Below, piece by piece: positions 47,533 through 59,500 of a DNA stretch of 64,000 bases. The notes below the pieces were generated by a model. It made no database searches and was not told the origin of the DNA. It saw only the letters and a list, made by a program, of their open reading frames with translations. A program made the position numbers and the translations under genes. Origin of the DNA: Luidia sarsii (taxonomy: Eukaryota; Echinodermata; Asteroidea; Paxillosida; Luidiidae); the NCBI GenBank assembly GCA_949987565.1, contig OX465104.1, positions 4,025,052 to 4,089,051 of the forward strand. Direction: 5' to 3'. Each line of letters opens with the position of its first letter. The stretch's first letter is position 1.

Positions 47533-50500
47533 TTAAAGTGCGTTCCCGCTGGCGAAGCCCTCGTTGGCGCTGCCGCTAGAGGGCAGCATAGGGGGGACGT
47601 CTGGCGCCCCGACGTCGTCTCCGTGCTCGGCGTCTTTCGCCGCGCGCCACTTCAGCCACACGCCGGCAAAGGCCAGGGCCTGCACGGCCACGAGGGCCGC
47701 TGTCAGCGAGTAGATGACCAGACGATACTGCTCGATGTCGTAGATTGAGCACGAGCCCCTCTCGCCGCACAGATGCTGCCAGACCAGGCAGGAGGAGTCG
47801 ATGCAGGTGCCGTACAGGAACGGGAAGGGCAGGGAGCCTGTGTGCAGAAGGGCAATGGTGAGAAAACGGGCTGCTAAAACGAGAGTTTTCCTAGGGTTGT
47901 GGTCGGTCATCATAATGCATCATGATGTTTCATCGAGTAACTCGTACTCAAAATCGACGATTAATAAAGTCCCGAACAGACCGACCTTCGACTTTATTCA
48001 CTGAAAGTGAAAGAGTCGGCTTTGAGGAAATAGTTTTGTTGTTTGTCAAAAGATTTATTCTCATCATCAAACCCAATCATCAGTAACCGATGATATAGGG
48101 CCCAATTACAAATTGCGGTATATGTCAGAGTCCATAACAGTCAGTTTATCCTTTTGTTTATTTGACTTGAATTGAAAATAGCTGCATCCACTTTGTGTGC
48201 TCCCCGAGCTGCTGTAGCCAGGTTTACAGAAATTGGTTTCTTTGCATCTGAATGAAAGCGGGGGCGAGATCCCTGGAGATATACGGAAGCTAGTGGTTGA
48301 ATTGCTTCTGATTGGCACCCCCATCCCGGCAAAGACTAGTTAACTATTTGTGAAGGCCACCATCTAAGGGCTGGATAGCTCTGATGGTACGCATCTAGCT
48401 ATCGGGCTCAAACCACGATCCAGTCAAAAACAAATTACCATTTATCAAAATAATTGCTGTAATTAGAAAAATTAACCAAATCAAACTCTTGGCATTGCCA
48501 AAAATTGAGGAAAAAAACCACCAGAAATTGATAAGGATCGTAAGATTTAGAGCTCTGGACAAATTCCGTTTGAAGGACTTCAGACCTAGATCGATCGTGT
48601 ATTAGTTCGAAGAGGCTTTTGTCTGCTTCAGATGACACCATAGCTTACCAATGAGCAGCATCAGAACGCGGCTAAGGCCCAGCGCTAGCGACTTGTCCGA
48701 CGGGTGGACAGAGCTGTAAATGAATTTGGAAATACAAATCTTTAAAACGAAAATCGCAATTTCTGAAATTCTTGACGTCATTCCAAGTCTTGATGTAGAG
48801 AAGTCCCTGAAACAAAAACGAAACACTTTATTCGCGGCCGTCAATTTTTTTTTTGGCAAAGAACGGTACAAGCTGGTCCGTGAGACTAAAGGCAATCCAA
48901 TGAGGGTTTGCTCATGAGGGTTTACTCGACCTGATAACCACTGTGCGCCCGGCACTTTGCTCGCTTGCCTGCCGAAACAAAATCCAGGCAGCTTGCCTGA
49001 TGAAATAATACAGGCAGCTCGGGCGAGATTCGAACCCGCAACTCCTGCCTTCTAGTGCAGACGCCTTAACCACATGACCACAGAGCTGGCGGCAGTGGTC
49101 GTGTAGTGGATTCGAATAATTATAATACAAGCTCGTAATGTGCTGCATTATAAATACATTATCTAGACTAAAACCATAAAGGCCGCCGCACACGAGAGCT
49201 ATCTGCTGAGCAAAAATTATCTCGAGGTAGTTAGCTCAGCACGTAGCTCACCGTGTGCGCTGAACTCTTGGTGAGATTTCTGCCTCAAGAGGCCGTGAGA
49301 CCAATATGTATCCTGTTTGATTTTTTACGCCTCTTGTGGATGAAAACTCATCGTGTGCGGCGACTTGAGCTACGTGCTGAGCAAAAAAAATAACAACTCG
49401 CCAATGAAAGCGCACGCTCTGTTCACGTGGTGGCTTCCAAAAATAGATTTTTGTGCTCAGCACGTAGCTCAAGTCGCCGCACACGATGAGTTTTCATCCA
49501 CGAGAGGCGGTCTCACGGCCTCTTGAGGCAGAAATCTCACTATAAGTTCAGCGCACACGAGAGCTACGTGCTGAGCTAACGACCTCGAGAGAATCTTTGC
49601 TCAGCAGATAGCTCTCGTGTGCGGCGGCCTTAAGTCACAGTGGCATATACATGTACAGAAATCTTGCAAACATTCTGTGTCCCTTTTTTCTGTCATCCGT
49701 GCCCTAAAGTTTCCCCCTTTTTTGTGTGTGTCTTTCTAGTCTTCATGAAGGTCCTGCTATAGGATCGAAACGGCAGTCCCTCCACGTTATTGAGCGGCAT
49801 GGCCTATTACATGGAAATTTGCATCAGTGGTGGCGGGGTCGTTTCATTGCGGGGACGAGGTTGACTCTGTTACCTGACTATGACTATGATCCTCGGCGAC
49901 GTGACGGAGCTGAGGAACATGGCCCACAGCACCATCAGCACGATGAAGGTCACACGGCTGGAGCAGTTGTACGGACAGTAGCCACGTGTCACCGTAGAGG
50001 GCGGTTCCGTGCTCGTGACGTCATCAGAGGGGGTCGACGGCGGATCAAGGATCGAACAGGAGCAGAACTCGTACGTCTGTAAGGAGGTAAGTTTCTTAAT
50101 ATTTACTGAAACCCTTTCCTTGAAAGATGTATAGGTATATTCATATAATTCACCTAGCCGACGAGCAGAGTATATACACACTGCCTGAAACGTTGAGTTA
50201 CTGGCTCTTTTCAAAGCCAAACTCAATCTGGCAAGATATGATGTACATGGTGTCACCGCAAACTTCCTACTTGGCATTTCCACCATGCAAACCTTCAATT
50301 CGTATCCCACTCGATTTCATTCATACATTTGTTGCTTGAGCCCATTGGAAGTCACATTTGTATCCCAACGTTCCAATAATTTCCCAACCGAAATTCTGTT
50401 TTCAGCATGCACTGAAACCTATACTGTTCACCAATGGCCAGTTTAATGGTAATGTTGATTAGAGCTATTGTATTCACCCAGTAAATACTCAATCATTATT

Positions 50501-53500
50501 TGGAGCTGATTCACTTTGATTGTGAAACATCTAAGTCGAATAGTTTCCCCTTTCGAAGTGAAATGAACTAGGTTGTATTTTTAATCACTCTTCAATGAAG
50601 GTCCGTATAAAAGTACGATGAGTGACTTTACAAAGCCCGCCAGTACTAAACGAGCCCTCGAATAACCTCTTTGGATCAACCAAACCAAGTTTGCAGAAAT
50701 GAATAATTATTCTAAAGGGGAATCTGAAGAGACGGCGTGCGTACATTGTTGGTAGGAATGTCCGGACAGCCTGCGTGGCACGGGGAGAAGTAGGTGATCC
50801 CGCCGGGGCCACAGTGGGGGTTGTAGGCCGTCTCCTCCGGGCACAGGCACTCCGCGTTGCACGCTGACTTGAGATTGGCGTAGCCGTCCAAGCTGGGGTG
50901 GTCGTAGGAGGGATAGACACAGCACATCACCATAAAGATCAGCCACTACACCGTGCATCAGCAGCAGCAGTATAGCCGTGTCATTAATGGACCTTTCCCA
51001 TGAAATATGCAGATTAGACCTAGCGCATGCGCTTAACTAAATTGGTGGGCAAGCGGGCTGCCAACCAATCATAGTTTTCCACGGGCGTGCGCGCATTCCT
51101 TCTCACTAACAGTTTGGCGTGCGGTCATTGGCTATTCAGCGTCTCCTGCGCGCGTATTTCGAAACCTGCACGCAATTCGCACTCGTTTGCCCACCAATTT
51201 AGTAAAGCGCATGCGCCACCTCTTATTTGCATATTTCATGGGAAAGGTCCATTGGGCTATTACGTCAAGTTGGTGAAATCTCCATACAAATAGATGAAAT
51301 GTTTGATATTAAGATTTCGGGGGGGGGGGGAAATTATATGGTTTATTTATAATTATATTATGATATTTGCATCGGAAAAATGTAATTTAATGCCGGTGTC
51401 ACGATCTGAAGTGGGTGGCCGTGCTAAAATGGGTGGGTGACGTCACCATCCATCTAAGCACGTAGCGACAACCTGCTGAAATAGGCGAAATAGGCGGCGT
51501 GCTAAGATGGGTGGGTGAACTGAGCGCGTGCGGGCGCCTTTTACGCTAACCTGATTGCCCATATATGGCAGCCCACCCATTTCATCATGGGTGGGCTGGG
51601 TGGATGGGTATTTTAGACTGTCACACCGGTTTGGCGTACTCGACGAAATAAGCACTTTGTGCTCAGTGCTTTGTCCGATTGCCTTCTGGGGGGGGGGAAT
51701 ACAGACAGTCCGGGAGTAATTCGAAACCGCGACTCGCGGTTTCTGTTGCAGTATGTCTTGGCCATTTGATCACCGAGCGGGGTGGGTGAGGCCGTGGAAC
51801 GGATTCGAGTGCCGCTTGTACCACAGATATGATGCCATGATGTTTGCGTCGCGGAGAATGTAACTCAATGAGGGTTTGCCCCACTCGACGTGATAAGCAC
51901 TGCGTGCTCCGTGCTTTGCACTGAAATCTCTGTGAAATCGTGCTGTTGCTCCAGCTGCAGCTGCAACAAAAACAGCAGCAGCAGCAGCAGCAAAAACAAC
52001 AACACGTAGACCAGTGAGTAATTCGCTGTTGCGGCGGTTCTACAAGGACCGATTTGATCGTCGGTGATCTCCCGTTTGCTATGAATGATCCGTTATCCAA
52101 TTCGCAGTGCGCATGCGCAACAACTACATAATGTGACCCGGCACATCATAATGAGAAATAACCCCCACTTTTGAGATTTTGAGATTTTCTAATGATGTAG
52201 AAGAGTGTACCATTAACTTTCAAATGATATCAAAATTTCCTCCAATACATTAACTTTCCGAAAAAAAGAAAAAGATACTTTGACTTTAGGCGTTGTTTAC
52301 TTGAAAAGTGTTTTGGTGGGATATTCCTCATGTCGCTGTGCCGGGTCACATATACTGTCTCTAGCCCTTCCTTAATGTATTGTACATTGTATTGTACATT
52401 GCCATAATAATCGTGGACTACAGAAGAACTTGTCACGAGTTGCCTTTCGATACCACACTCTGACCCGCCTCTCCCTGTGCAACCGTGGCTCAATATGACG
52501 CAGGCAACAGAAACACCAGTTTGGATTGCTAGGCCACGTGACTCGCGTGAGTCGGGAGAATGGACCTTTCCCATGAAATATGCAAATAAGAGGTGGCGCA
52601 TGCGCTTTACTAAATTGGTGGGCAAACGAGTGCGCATTGCGTGCAGGTTTCGAAATACGCGCGCAGGAGACGCTGAATAGCCAATGACCGCACGCCAAAC
52701 TGTTAGTGAGAAGGAACGCGCGCACGCCCGTGGAAAACTATGATTGGTTGGCAGCCCGCTTGCCCACCAATTTAGTTAAGCGCATGCGCTAGGTCTAATC
52801 TTCATATTTCATGGGAAAGGTCCATTGATCTCCATAATAGAGACTGGATAGGATAGCGCGTCAAATACGCGTCCGCGTGTGCGTTTTGTCAAGCGCGCAC
52901 ACATTTCAATGGACATTTATTTGACAGAAGTGAACGCATTCTTTATCTTCAAATAGTCATCCTTTGAAAAAACTAAGATAAGATAGAGGGCGCTATATTA
53001 ATTTAACGGTATGTGAAGGCCGTAACCATTGATCTCCATAATAAAGACTGGATAGGACAGCGCGTCAAATGCGCGTCCGCGTGTGCGTTTTGTCAAGAGG
53101 GTAAGAAACGAACGTGTCGTTTTGCTGCGCGCACACATTTGAATGGACATTTGACAGAAGTGAACACATGTTTTTCCTTCAAATAGTCATCATTTGAAAA
53201 AGACATTAACATACACGAATAAAATAGGAAAATTCAAAAATAACAATGGTCAAAGCGTGTGCAGCAGTGAATTGCCCGGAGAGGGACGGAAAAGTCAGCC
53301 TTAAGGAATAACTTTTCACAATTAAGTTGTTGGTTAGCCCAGATGGACTCATTAGTACTGCATACTGCTTTTTGATGCCTGAGATGTTTAATTTCAGGCA
53401 TAATTGTGACCTGTAGTTCCAGCAGTGGTCAAATAATCATTAACATGATAGGCCCCAAAAAGGTGTTTTTTTTCGGGAGAAGGCCAAGCCTATCCCCCTC

Positions 53501-56500
53501 CCCGCATAGCCACCGGCCTACCATTTACTTAGGCTACGGTTGTTATCACCATTTACCAACTTCGGATGAAGGATAATGACTGAACAATAACTTAAGTAAT
53601 CATTGACAACTGCTGTTATTTGGGTCACCCAAAAGCTGAATCCACACCTTAAAAAAAATGATTTGGTAACAGTGTCCAAATAAGTTTGAGATACTACTAG
53701 TACTACATGATTGTACTAATAATAGCCTACTAATTTTCCTTTTATGTTTTTCAAATATGGTCTTCTGGAATTGACGGGAAGCCAGAATTATCTCAACAAG
53801 GTTCCAAACTTCCAAGGCTCCAAGGTTCAAGATTATGACGATAACATTTATAAATTCTCCTCAATTACGTTAGGTGATAATGCATTCGTAAGTTTGTGCG
53901 ACCATTCGACCAATCCAGAAGAGGGTTGGCTTTGTTGATCTAGGTGAAACCATTATGATAATGGTTGAGGGTAGTTTGGTAGGTGGAAAGTACCCCTAGG
54001 ATACCGAGGCGCGACCTATTAGACTATTACCGCGCGTTGATGATAGGGCAGTGCGCAATCTAGTTTATTATTTTTATAGAGCTAGCTCCATGGCTCAAAC
54101 ACGATAACTATGAAGAGCTCCCTCTGTCGGTTGAAAACGTGACCTTTCCAGGCCGTTCTCGAAATGAAGGTTGTCGCACATGCGCAGATCTATGTTCGGC
54201 TACTACTAGATTTCTTCAAATCGATAACCGTGGCTAAAAGACAACTCGATATAAGTCGGTATATAAGACAAGCGCGACCTAGAGTTTAATAAGTTTAAGG
54301 GTCGGAGGTGAGAGCGCCACCCGTCGTGTTTGGGGTTCACGACTTAATACGTCCCCCACCCTTTCAAAAACGAGAACGTGCCTTAATATTGTGCATATGC
54401 TAGAATAATTAAAAGAGAAAGAAAATGTACACAGAGCCACTATGCTTTTTGACATAGGCCCTAATACCACAATGTTATTATTCCATGACCTTTCCACGAT
54501 CTTTTCCAGATTTTAGTTATACTCGGCAGAGGGTCGCTATACCTTCATGTTACCTTCACGTTATCAACATGGTAATGACAGGGCGCCGCCATCTTTGTTT
54601 CATCGTTTTTCCAACCAACGTCAAACCCACTAAGTTCTGCCGTGTACCACTTAATGCTACCGCAGGGTCGCCAAAGCAGACACATACATATCACTCATAC
54701 GGATCCGGAGTGGTACTGTCAGTGGTGCGTACGGCCGGATTACGGAGTGGTACGGACACGGATGTTTTGCAGTGACGTAAATAAGTACCTGATGCATATT
54801 CTTACTCGGCAGAGGGTCGCACCAACATACGTTACCCACAACTCTACCCTCCTGAAGTGTTGCGCGCCGCCATTGTTCGACCGCGTATTTTGTGCACGAG
54901 CAGGTGTTCTATCCAGTCTTCATTATGAAGATCAATGGCTCACGCTCACAAGAATTATGCGAATGGAGCGATCTGTGCGCTTCCATACGGGGATCTAGTA
55001 CCTCTCTCCTGGGTAGGGGACTGTCACGCCAGCGATGGGCGGGTTGTTGCACCCGACGAAGATGAGAGCCACGGACAAGCAGCAGGCGATCACGCAGGAG
55101 ACCACGCCCATGGCCGAAGAGCCCCGGATGTGCGAGCCGAACTTCTTCACGATGATCCCACCGATGAGGGCGCCCAAAGCCCAGGGAGGCACAAAGGCGA
55201 AGCCTGGAAGGCAAGCCACAGTCAAATTGTGTGTCTGAGAACAAGTCAGCAGCCTACAGAACGAACCGCCATCGAAGGACACCTGAGGTTATGATTGCAA
55301 GGAAGGGTTACCAACGATAACTGGTATTCATCGAAAGGCTATGGCCATCTGAGCTCAGTATAGTAAGGAAGGGTTACCAACGGAAATTGGTATTCATCGC
55401 AAGGCTAAGGCCATCTGAGGTCACTATAGTAAGGAAGGGTTACCAGCGAAAATTGTTATTCATCGTAAAGCTATGGCCATCTGAGCTCACTATAGCAAGG
55501 AAGGGTTACCAACGATAACTGGTATCCATCCAAAGGCTATAGCCATCTGAGCTTACCAGAGCAAGGAAGGGTTACCAACGATAATTGGTATTCATCGTAA
55601 GGCTATGGCCATCTGAGCTCACTATAGCAAGGAAGGGTTACCAACGATAGCTGATATCCATCCAAAGACTATGGCAATCTGAGCTCACCAGAGCAAGGAA
55701 GGGTTACCAACGAAAATTGGTATTCATCGTAAGGCTATGGCCATCTGACCTCACTATAGCAAGGAAGGGTTACCAACGATAACTGGTATCCATCCAAAGG
55801 CTATGGCCATCTGAGCTCACCAGAGCAAGGAAGGGTTACCAACAGAAATTGGTATTCATCGAAAGGCTATGGCCATCTGAGCTCACTATAGTAAGGAAGG
55901 GTTACCAGCGAAAATTGGTATTCATCGTAAGGCTATGGCCATCTGAGCTCACTAAAGCAAGGAAGGGTTACCAATGATAACTGGTATCCATCCAAATGCA
56001 ATGGCCATCTGAGCTTACCAGAGCAATGAAAGGTTACCAACGATAATTGGTATTCATCGTAAGGCTATGGCCATCTGAGCTCACTATAGCAAGGAAGGGT
56101 TACCAACGATAACTGGTATCCATCCAAAGGCTATGGCAATCTGAGCTCACCAGAGCAAGGAAGGGTTACCAACGAAAATTGGTATTCATCGTAAGGCTAT
56201 GGCCATCTGAGCTCACTATAGCAAGGAAGGGTTACCAACGATAACTGGTATCCATCCAAATTCTATGGCCATCTGAGCTCACCAGAGCAAGGAAGGGTTA
56301 CCAACAGAAATTGGTATTCATCGAAAGGCTATGGCCATCTGACCTCACTATAGCAAGGAAGGGTTACCAACGATAACTGGTATCCATCCAAAGGCTATGG
56401 CCATCTGAGCTCACCAGAGCAAGGAAGGGTTACCAACAGAAATTGGTATTCATCGAAAGGCTATGGCCATCTGAGCTCACTATAGTAAGGAAGGGTTACC

Positions 56501-59500
56501 AGCGAAAATTGGTATTCATCGTAAGGCTATGGCCATCTGAGCTCACTAAAGCAAGGAAGGGTTACCAATGATAACTGGTATCCATCCAAATGCAATGGCC
56601 ATCTGAGCTTACCAGAGCAATGAAGGGTTACCAACGATAATTGGTATTCATCGTAAGGCTATGGCCATCTGAGCTCACTATAGCAAGGAAGGGTTACCAA
56701 CGATAACTGGTATCCATCCAAAGGCTATGGCAATCTGAGCTCACCAGAGCAAGGAAGGGTTACCAACGAAAATTGGTATTCATCGTAAGGCTATGGCCAT
56801 CTGAGCTCACTATAGCAAGGAAGGGTTACCAACGATAACTGGTATCCATCCAAATTCTATGGCCATCTGAGCTCACCAGAGCAAGGAAGGGTTACCAACA
56901 GAAATTGGTATTCATCGAAAGGCTATGGCCATCTGAGCTCACTATAGCAAGGAAGGGTTACCAACGAAAATTGGTATTCATCGTAAGGCTATGGCCATCT
57001 GAGCTAACGATAACAAAGACGGTTAACCAACGAAAATTGCTTGTCGATACATCTGATTGGTAGCTGTAGTTCTGTGTATGGAATATGTTTTTGTTTCTCT
57101 CGTGTTGGACCACTGTATGTCAGTAGTTTGTCCTAAGTTGAATAACGGAGTGTTCACAATGGCGTCTCGTGTCGACGAAGATCTTAAGCATTTATAAATG
57201 CACTTGTCCATGGCTGTTTGGAGAGGATTTGGCAGAGAAGGTCGATATGGAACCAGATCAGAATGAGTGGAATTCAGTGAGCAATTCTACAAATCGTGGA
57301 AGACTTGGAGGCGGTTTGTCTTTACCTGCAATGAGGTTGGCCGAGAACACATCGAGTCCGAACTGCACCTGCATGTACTTGGGGAAGAAGGCGGCCAGGG
57401 AGTAGATGATAGCGCCCTCTGTGACGTAGGACAGACTGGCCAGAAGGAAGGTGGGGTTCTTCATAAGTCTCCACACCGATCGAGGCCACTCTGCGGATGA
57501 AAAAAAAGACTGGAATCTGTCTCTCGTGATGGATGCACCACACCACAGACATGATTGAATAACCAATAGGCACTGCCCGTCTATAGGTTATGCGTGTCCG
57601 TGTGAAAACTCATGAGGGCGCTCTCACGCACGAGATTAAAAATAGCGCCCTCAATCCTCCAAAAAGGGGCGCCATCACGTGCACAAAAATAGCGGCCTGT
57701 ATAGTTAAACACTAAGGCCGCCCTCTCGCCTCGTGTCTGAATGACACTGTTCTAAGGCTGCCACTGCGATGCACGCACCTTTTAAGTCCATCAGCGCTGA
57801 TACCTTCTCGTCTTCGACAGGACGAGCCACCACCACCTCCTCTTCCTCCTCCTCCTCCTCCTCCTGGAGGTCTATCTTATCGGCCTTCTCCCCGCTGCCT
57901 CCGTCAGCTTCGTGGCCTTGACGACGGCGCCGGGGCAGGCGCCTGGGGAAGCCGAGCAGGGGCAGAGAGAGGACCAAGAAGATGGCGGCGAGGACGAGCA
58001 TGCTGAGCCACCAGGCGCCCACCCAGCCGTGGTCGCGCGGCGTCAGACCGTCCACCGTGACGGCGTCGTCCCGGTAGAAGTCCACCCACAGGGTGAAGAC
58101 GGCGCTGGCTAGCTGGAAGCCCACGATGGCTCCCACGCCGAACATGCTCTCCATGATGCCTTTGGCAGCGGGAAGTATACGCAAAAACAAATAATGTGAC
58201 CCGGCACAGCGACATGAGGAATATCCCACCAAAACAATTTGCGAGTAAACAATGCCTAAAGTCAAAGTATCTTCTCAATTTGATTAAAAATCTTCTTCTT
58301 TTTTTGTGTGTATTTTCGGAAAGTTAATGTATTGGAGGAAACTTTGATATCATTGGAAAGCTAATGGTACACTCTTTCACATCATTAGAAAATCTCAAAA
58401 TCTCAAAAGTGGGGGTTGTTCCTCATTATGATGTGCCGGGTCACATATGAGGAGTCCAACAAAGCAAAGACTGGGGAAACTGTTAACAAAATGGCCAAGA
58501 AAACTTTCAACCATTAACTGCCGTATAACTGCCGTAAGAAAGCAGGGGTGTGATCCTTGGAGATATACGGCATGCAATTAATAGTTGAATTGCTTCTGAC
58601 CAGCGCCCCCACCCCGGCAAAGACTAGTTGACTACTGGGAAGGCCACCATCTACGGGATGGATAGCTCAGATGGAATGAGTGCTGGAACGCAAAACTAAA
58701 GGTCTCTGGTTCAAATCCCCGTCCAAAGTTTTCTTTGCCATTGTTTTCCTTCCCAAAATATGAGGACATAAAATGAACACTGGAAGATGCACAGTACTTC
58801 ATGAAGGGTCTGCCTTGTACACGTCGTGTGATTGAACGCTACTTGCTCAGGGCAGACCCAACCGCAAACCACAAACGCAAAATCGAATCATAGCTATCTA
58901 GACTCATGGTGTCATTCTGCCGAACCAATGCGCATTGGTTAGCCCCAGGTGCCAGCAGTCCATGAGTTGATAGGGAGATATGAATAGCGAATTTGTAGCG
59001 AGTTTTATGAAGTTGATGTTAATCTATACATGGGCTTTGGGCCTGTCAGAGTCATGCAAAGAAACCATTCGGCGTCTCCCTGTCTTGTTTTTTTTTATGG
59101 AAATGTCTGCTCTAGATTTTGTTGGTTACGGAAAACTCGATGCTTCAGCAAGTCAGAGAATCAATGTTGTGTAGTTATAACATTTTCGATGAATTTTCGA
59201 TAAATATAAGAGCTTAAAAACAGGAAAGTGAACTAAGAATGATTCCTACTGTGCACGGGACGTTGCTATTGAGGATAAGATTGTAGATCGCTTGCTTGTG
59301 AGACAGAAGTGTTGGTTCGAATCCCACCTCGGCCAATGGCTCTTCTCCACTACTTCCCAACCTACCCGATGCCAGTCCTGTGGTTCCTCTGTCGGCATTG
59401 TCATCGATGTAGGCCAGGGTGAGAGGCACAAGGGGCCCGTAGCCAACGCCCAGCAAGGCCTGGCCCAGGATGATGATGACGTAGGCGATGTTGTTGTCCT

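Noticed and set aside
49019..49090. Functional tRNA-Ser gene
   Set aside because: No variable arm, poor acceptor stem, and the sequence runs on into a SINE body.
53744..53938. Small plus-strand ORF of 64 codons
   Set aside because: No recognisable motif, no splice or start support, antisense in an OATP intron.
55290..57020. CRISPR-like array
   Set aside because: Units are contiguous 66-mers without unique spacers, in a eukaryotic intron.
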